Part shown: positions 61,770-64,000 of the stretch, one piece after another
Numbering within the stretch: position 1 is the first letter of the stretch
Layout: each line of letters starts with the position of its first letter
NCBI GenBank assembly: GCA_963556255.1
Contig: OY744617.1
Span: 28,336,660 to 28,400,659 of the forward strand
DNA length: 64,000 bases
Source of the DNA: Allolobophora icterica
Lineage: Eukaryota > Annelida > Clitellata > Crassiclitellata > Lumbricidae
Direction: 5' to 3'
The notes under the pieces: model-generated
What the model saw: only the letters and a program-made list of their open reading frames with translations
What the model was told of the DNA's origin: nothing
The model's database searches: none
Position numbers and translations under genes: made by a program

Positions 61770-64000
61770 CAGGACACAGTTGTCAGTCAGGTCAGAAGTA
61801 CCTTTTCACATGTATGCATGTACGACATGCACATAGCACAATGAATTATCAGACAAGTATATGTTTAAACTTATACAAAAGTGGGCCAATGTGGCTTTCT
61901 ATCCTATTTCTAACCAATTTCTGATTACGCATTCTAACCTGTGAGCAAGAAAGCAATGAAGGTCATGATGAATGTGTAACCAAAGAAGAGGAAGGTGTTG
62001 AGAAAGCCTTCCATCTCCAGCTTTGAGACATAGTAGTGGATGCTGTACAAGAAGAAGTAGAAGGCCGTGAATCCACTCGTCAAGAACGATCTCCACCACC
62101 AGTGGTAGTCCTGCAAAACAGAACACCAAGAAATGCAACACCAAATGTAAACACTTGTACAGAATTACCAGTGACAGTTATTCAAGTATCAGCAATGCGT
62201 GAAAAATAAGTCTTTAAATTAAACTCAGAGGACCGTGTCTCAATTTCTCAGTGCTACTAATGAAGCATTATACAGTGCACGCACCTTCTCGAAGTTGTAA
62301 TACACTGGATATTTCTTGCAAAACGCCATTATAACATGAATTCTGGCATAACACAGGACTTCGATCCCACATATAGTTCTGCATCATGAAGTGATATCAC
62401 TATAGCACAACTTCATTATAAGGTGGTTCATGACGTTGGTCCCACACAGCAATGCAGACAGCACTAAATGAATTTCTGGTGTACATTGCTAAACTACAAA
62501 GAAGCCCAACTAACCTCAGCACATAGGTGGAAATAGCACAGCAGAATGGTAGTCTCAGAGCAGGTTATAACAAGGATGACAAAGACGAGGAACAGAAATC
62601 CAAACATGTAGTACAGCTGATGAGACCTGAAATGTCACAATAAACATAAGCATAACAACTACAAATTCATATAAAATATACTGCTATCAAAATTGATTAC
62701 TATTACCACTTTGTATTAGTTATTTAAAATAAGAAACCAACAGTAAATTCACTCTAACAAGACCGTCATCAAATAACGAAAATTACCACTCAGTAACGTT
62801 CTACTTGTTAGGAAATAAAATAATAAATGTTGCTTCTATATTACAAGGTACAAAAGCATCACTTCTACAGCACTAACTTGAACTACAACCTGTTACACGG
62901 TCTGCTAAGGCAAGTCGACATGAAAACATGTCCGCCTGAAGTAGCGGCTACTGCTTCCTTACCAGATGCTGCTGAGAATGAAGAAGAGCTGGATGAAGAT
63001 GCAGCCAAATGGAAGGATGCCTCCCATGATGATACCAATCAGTGGTTTTGTGTAGAAGGACTGGTCCGGAATCTGGCGAGGAATCTGATTAGTGCGCACA
63101 GGATGCTCAATTGCCTGTAACCACAACAAAGCAACAATTACCAGGTACACTAACACTGGCTCAAGTCCTCATATTCCTGTCAACACCTTCCTCTACTTTG
63201 TCCTCATTTCAGGGTATATAAATAAAAATAATCTACACTCATACTTCAAAATAAGCTATTCTTATTTGTTTAATTTCGTTTTTGACTCAAAGATCTACAA
63301 TAAATCGAAAATAATCGCAAGAGCAAGAATAGTTATTTCAATACAATATTTTAGATATATTGAATCATAGGTCATATCATTCAGCAAAAAACCATTACAC
63401 AATTTCAGGGGCATCTACACCATAGAAACCTTGGAGCAAATACTCCATCCAAGAAATGGGGGGATCTGTGTGTGTGCCACCATTAACGGGGGAGGGGGGA
63501 GGAAGGGGGAAGACCAAGGGGATAGGGGAAAAGTTGCTTCAATGACTTAGGGGGATAAACGCCCCTGCACAATCTGGTCCAACACTAGTGCAGGTGCAAG
63601 TAGAAAAATTTGTATATATTTTGTAATTATTTATTTAAAGCAATTATCATGCATGGAAATTCGGTACGTCGTAATCTGAATTTTTCTAAAATTATATTTT
63701 ACATTATTCAGTTAAAAATTCAATCATCAGTAAAAAAAGCATCGTTTGCATTTGGCTTGCCTATTGGTTTTATTTAGATGTGACCATCATTTAACACCCT
63801 GCACATTACTACTATCATCACTACAAAAGTTTTGATTTGGGTAGACTTTCCGATCTCACTCTGGTAATGTAATCCAGTACTTACCCGCTTTTTGAAACCA
63901 AAATAGGCACCAACGAAAGTCAGTGGAACCGACACCCCAAACCAGAGTGCTAGAAGAGCAACAAGGGTGGAAAATGGTATTGCGGCACTGCTTCCAACGC
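60998..64000 (-). CDS. TM9SF2: TM9SF2-like nonaspanin (transmembrane 9 superfamily), C-terminal exons, partial
   Basis: Five minus-strand exons: from the window edge (64000) to 63885, then 63114-62963, 62626-62515, 62110-61939 and 61065-60998 (stop). All have GT/AG borders and matching phases. The encoded C-terminus includes [84 protein letters not shown] and [19 protein letters not shown]. This is the multi-spanning nonaspanin core, closer to TM9SF2 than to TM9SF4 as I recall them. The family works in Golgi/endosomal membrane trafficking. The C-terminus is HVD, where the family usually carries a KxD/E Golgi-retention signal. The luminal N-terminal half lies beyond the right edge. The gene is convergent with the receptor gene. 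Confidence 0.93.
61712..61768. repeat. (ATC)n microsatellite after a retroelement tail
   Basis: ATC units follow GGCGCCATATAAATTGTCGT, again the LINE/SINE tail word plus a microsatellite, inside the last TM9SF intron. Confidence 0.85.

Overview
The window looks like nuclear DNA of a marine invertebrate animal. It is AT-rich, intron-rich and full of microsatellites, tRNA-derived SINEs, LINE tails and small DNA transposons, and it carries animal-type split genes. The species cannot be read from the sequence; a deuterostome or lophotrochozoan is possible, but this is a guess. LAYOUT. (1) About 1-17,028, minus strand: the 5' end of an UNC13/Munc13-like gene. Four small phase-matched exons (17028-17007, 15420-15391, 9938-9839, 1986-1869) together encode an N-terminal C2 domain. 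The rest of this interval is introns packed with simple repeats. (2) 17,856-36,582: a complete, apparently intact Polinton/Maverick (adintovirus-like) element of 18,727 bp. It has 195-bp terminal inverted repeats that look identical by eye and a flanking ACTTA direct repeat. It encodes a protein-primed type B DNA polymerase, a retroviral-type integrase, a zinc-ribbon/phospholipase A2-like protein, an FtsK/HerA-type packaging ATPase, minor (penton-like) and major (double jelly-roll) capsid proteins, two small hydrophobic basic proteins, an adenain-type cysteine protease, a phage-fibre-like protein with a possible discoidin-like C-terminus, and several unknowns. It lies about 0.8 kb upstream of the UNC13-like start codon and 3.8 kb upstream of the next gene, so it sits between two divergent host genes. 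(3) 40,352-57,121, plus strand: a gene for a single-pass receptor built as signal peptide, Ig, EGF, Ig, Ig, transmembrane segment and acidic/Gln-rich tail. It has 12 exons whose phases all match and sum to 641 codons plus stop; I do not recognise its orthologue. (4) 60,998-64,000, minus strand: the last five coding exons of a TM9SF2-like nonaspanin gene, convergent with the receptor gene. HOW THE POLINTON GENES WORK TOGETHER. Polymerase and integrase (tail-to-tail, overlapping by 14 bp) form the replication/integration module. The ATPase, capsid proteins, protease and fibre form a rightward morphogenesis block with gaps of about 7-110 bp. The most interesting point is the protease. Its conserved N-terminal part has no ATG. 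Its frame is entered exactly at a canonical -1 slippery heptamer (A AAA AAC, 32533-32539) that overlaps the stop of the upstream virion gene and is followed by a perfect 8-bp hairpin. This suggests that the protease is made by programmed ribosomal frameshifting as a fusion to a virion protein. OTHER MOBILE DNA. Several small DNA transposons can be delimited to the base by terminal inverted repeats and 8-bp target duplications (18372-18644, 39180-40047, 42649-44359 nested in 42498-44425, 47881-48057, 49225-49603, 50796-51928 with a nested 50879-51810). Many lie inside introns of the receptor gene.
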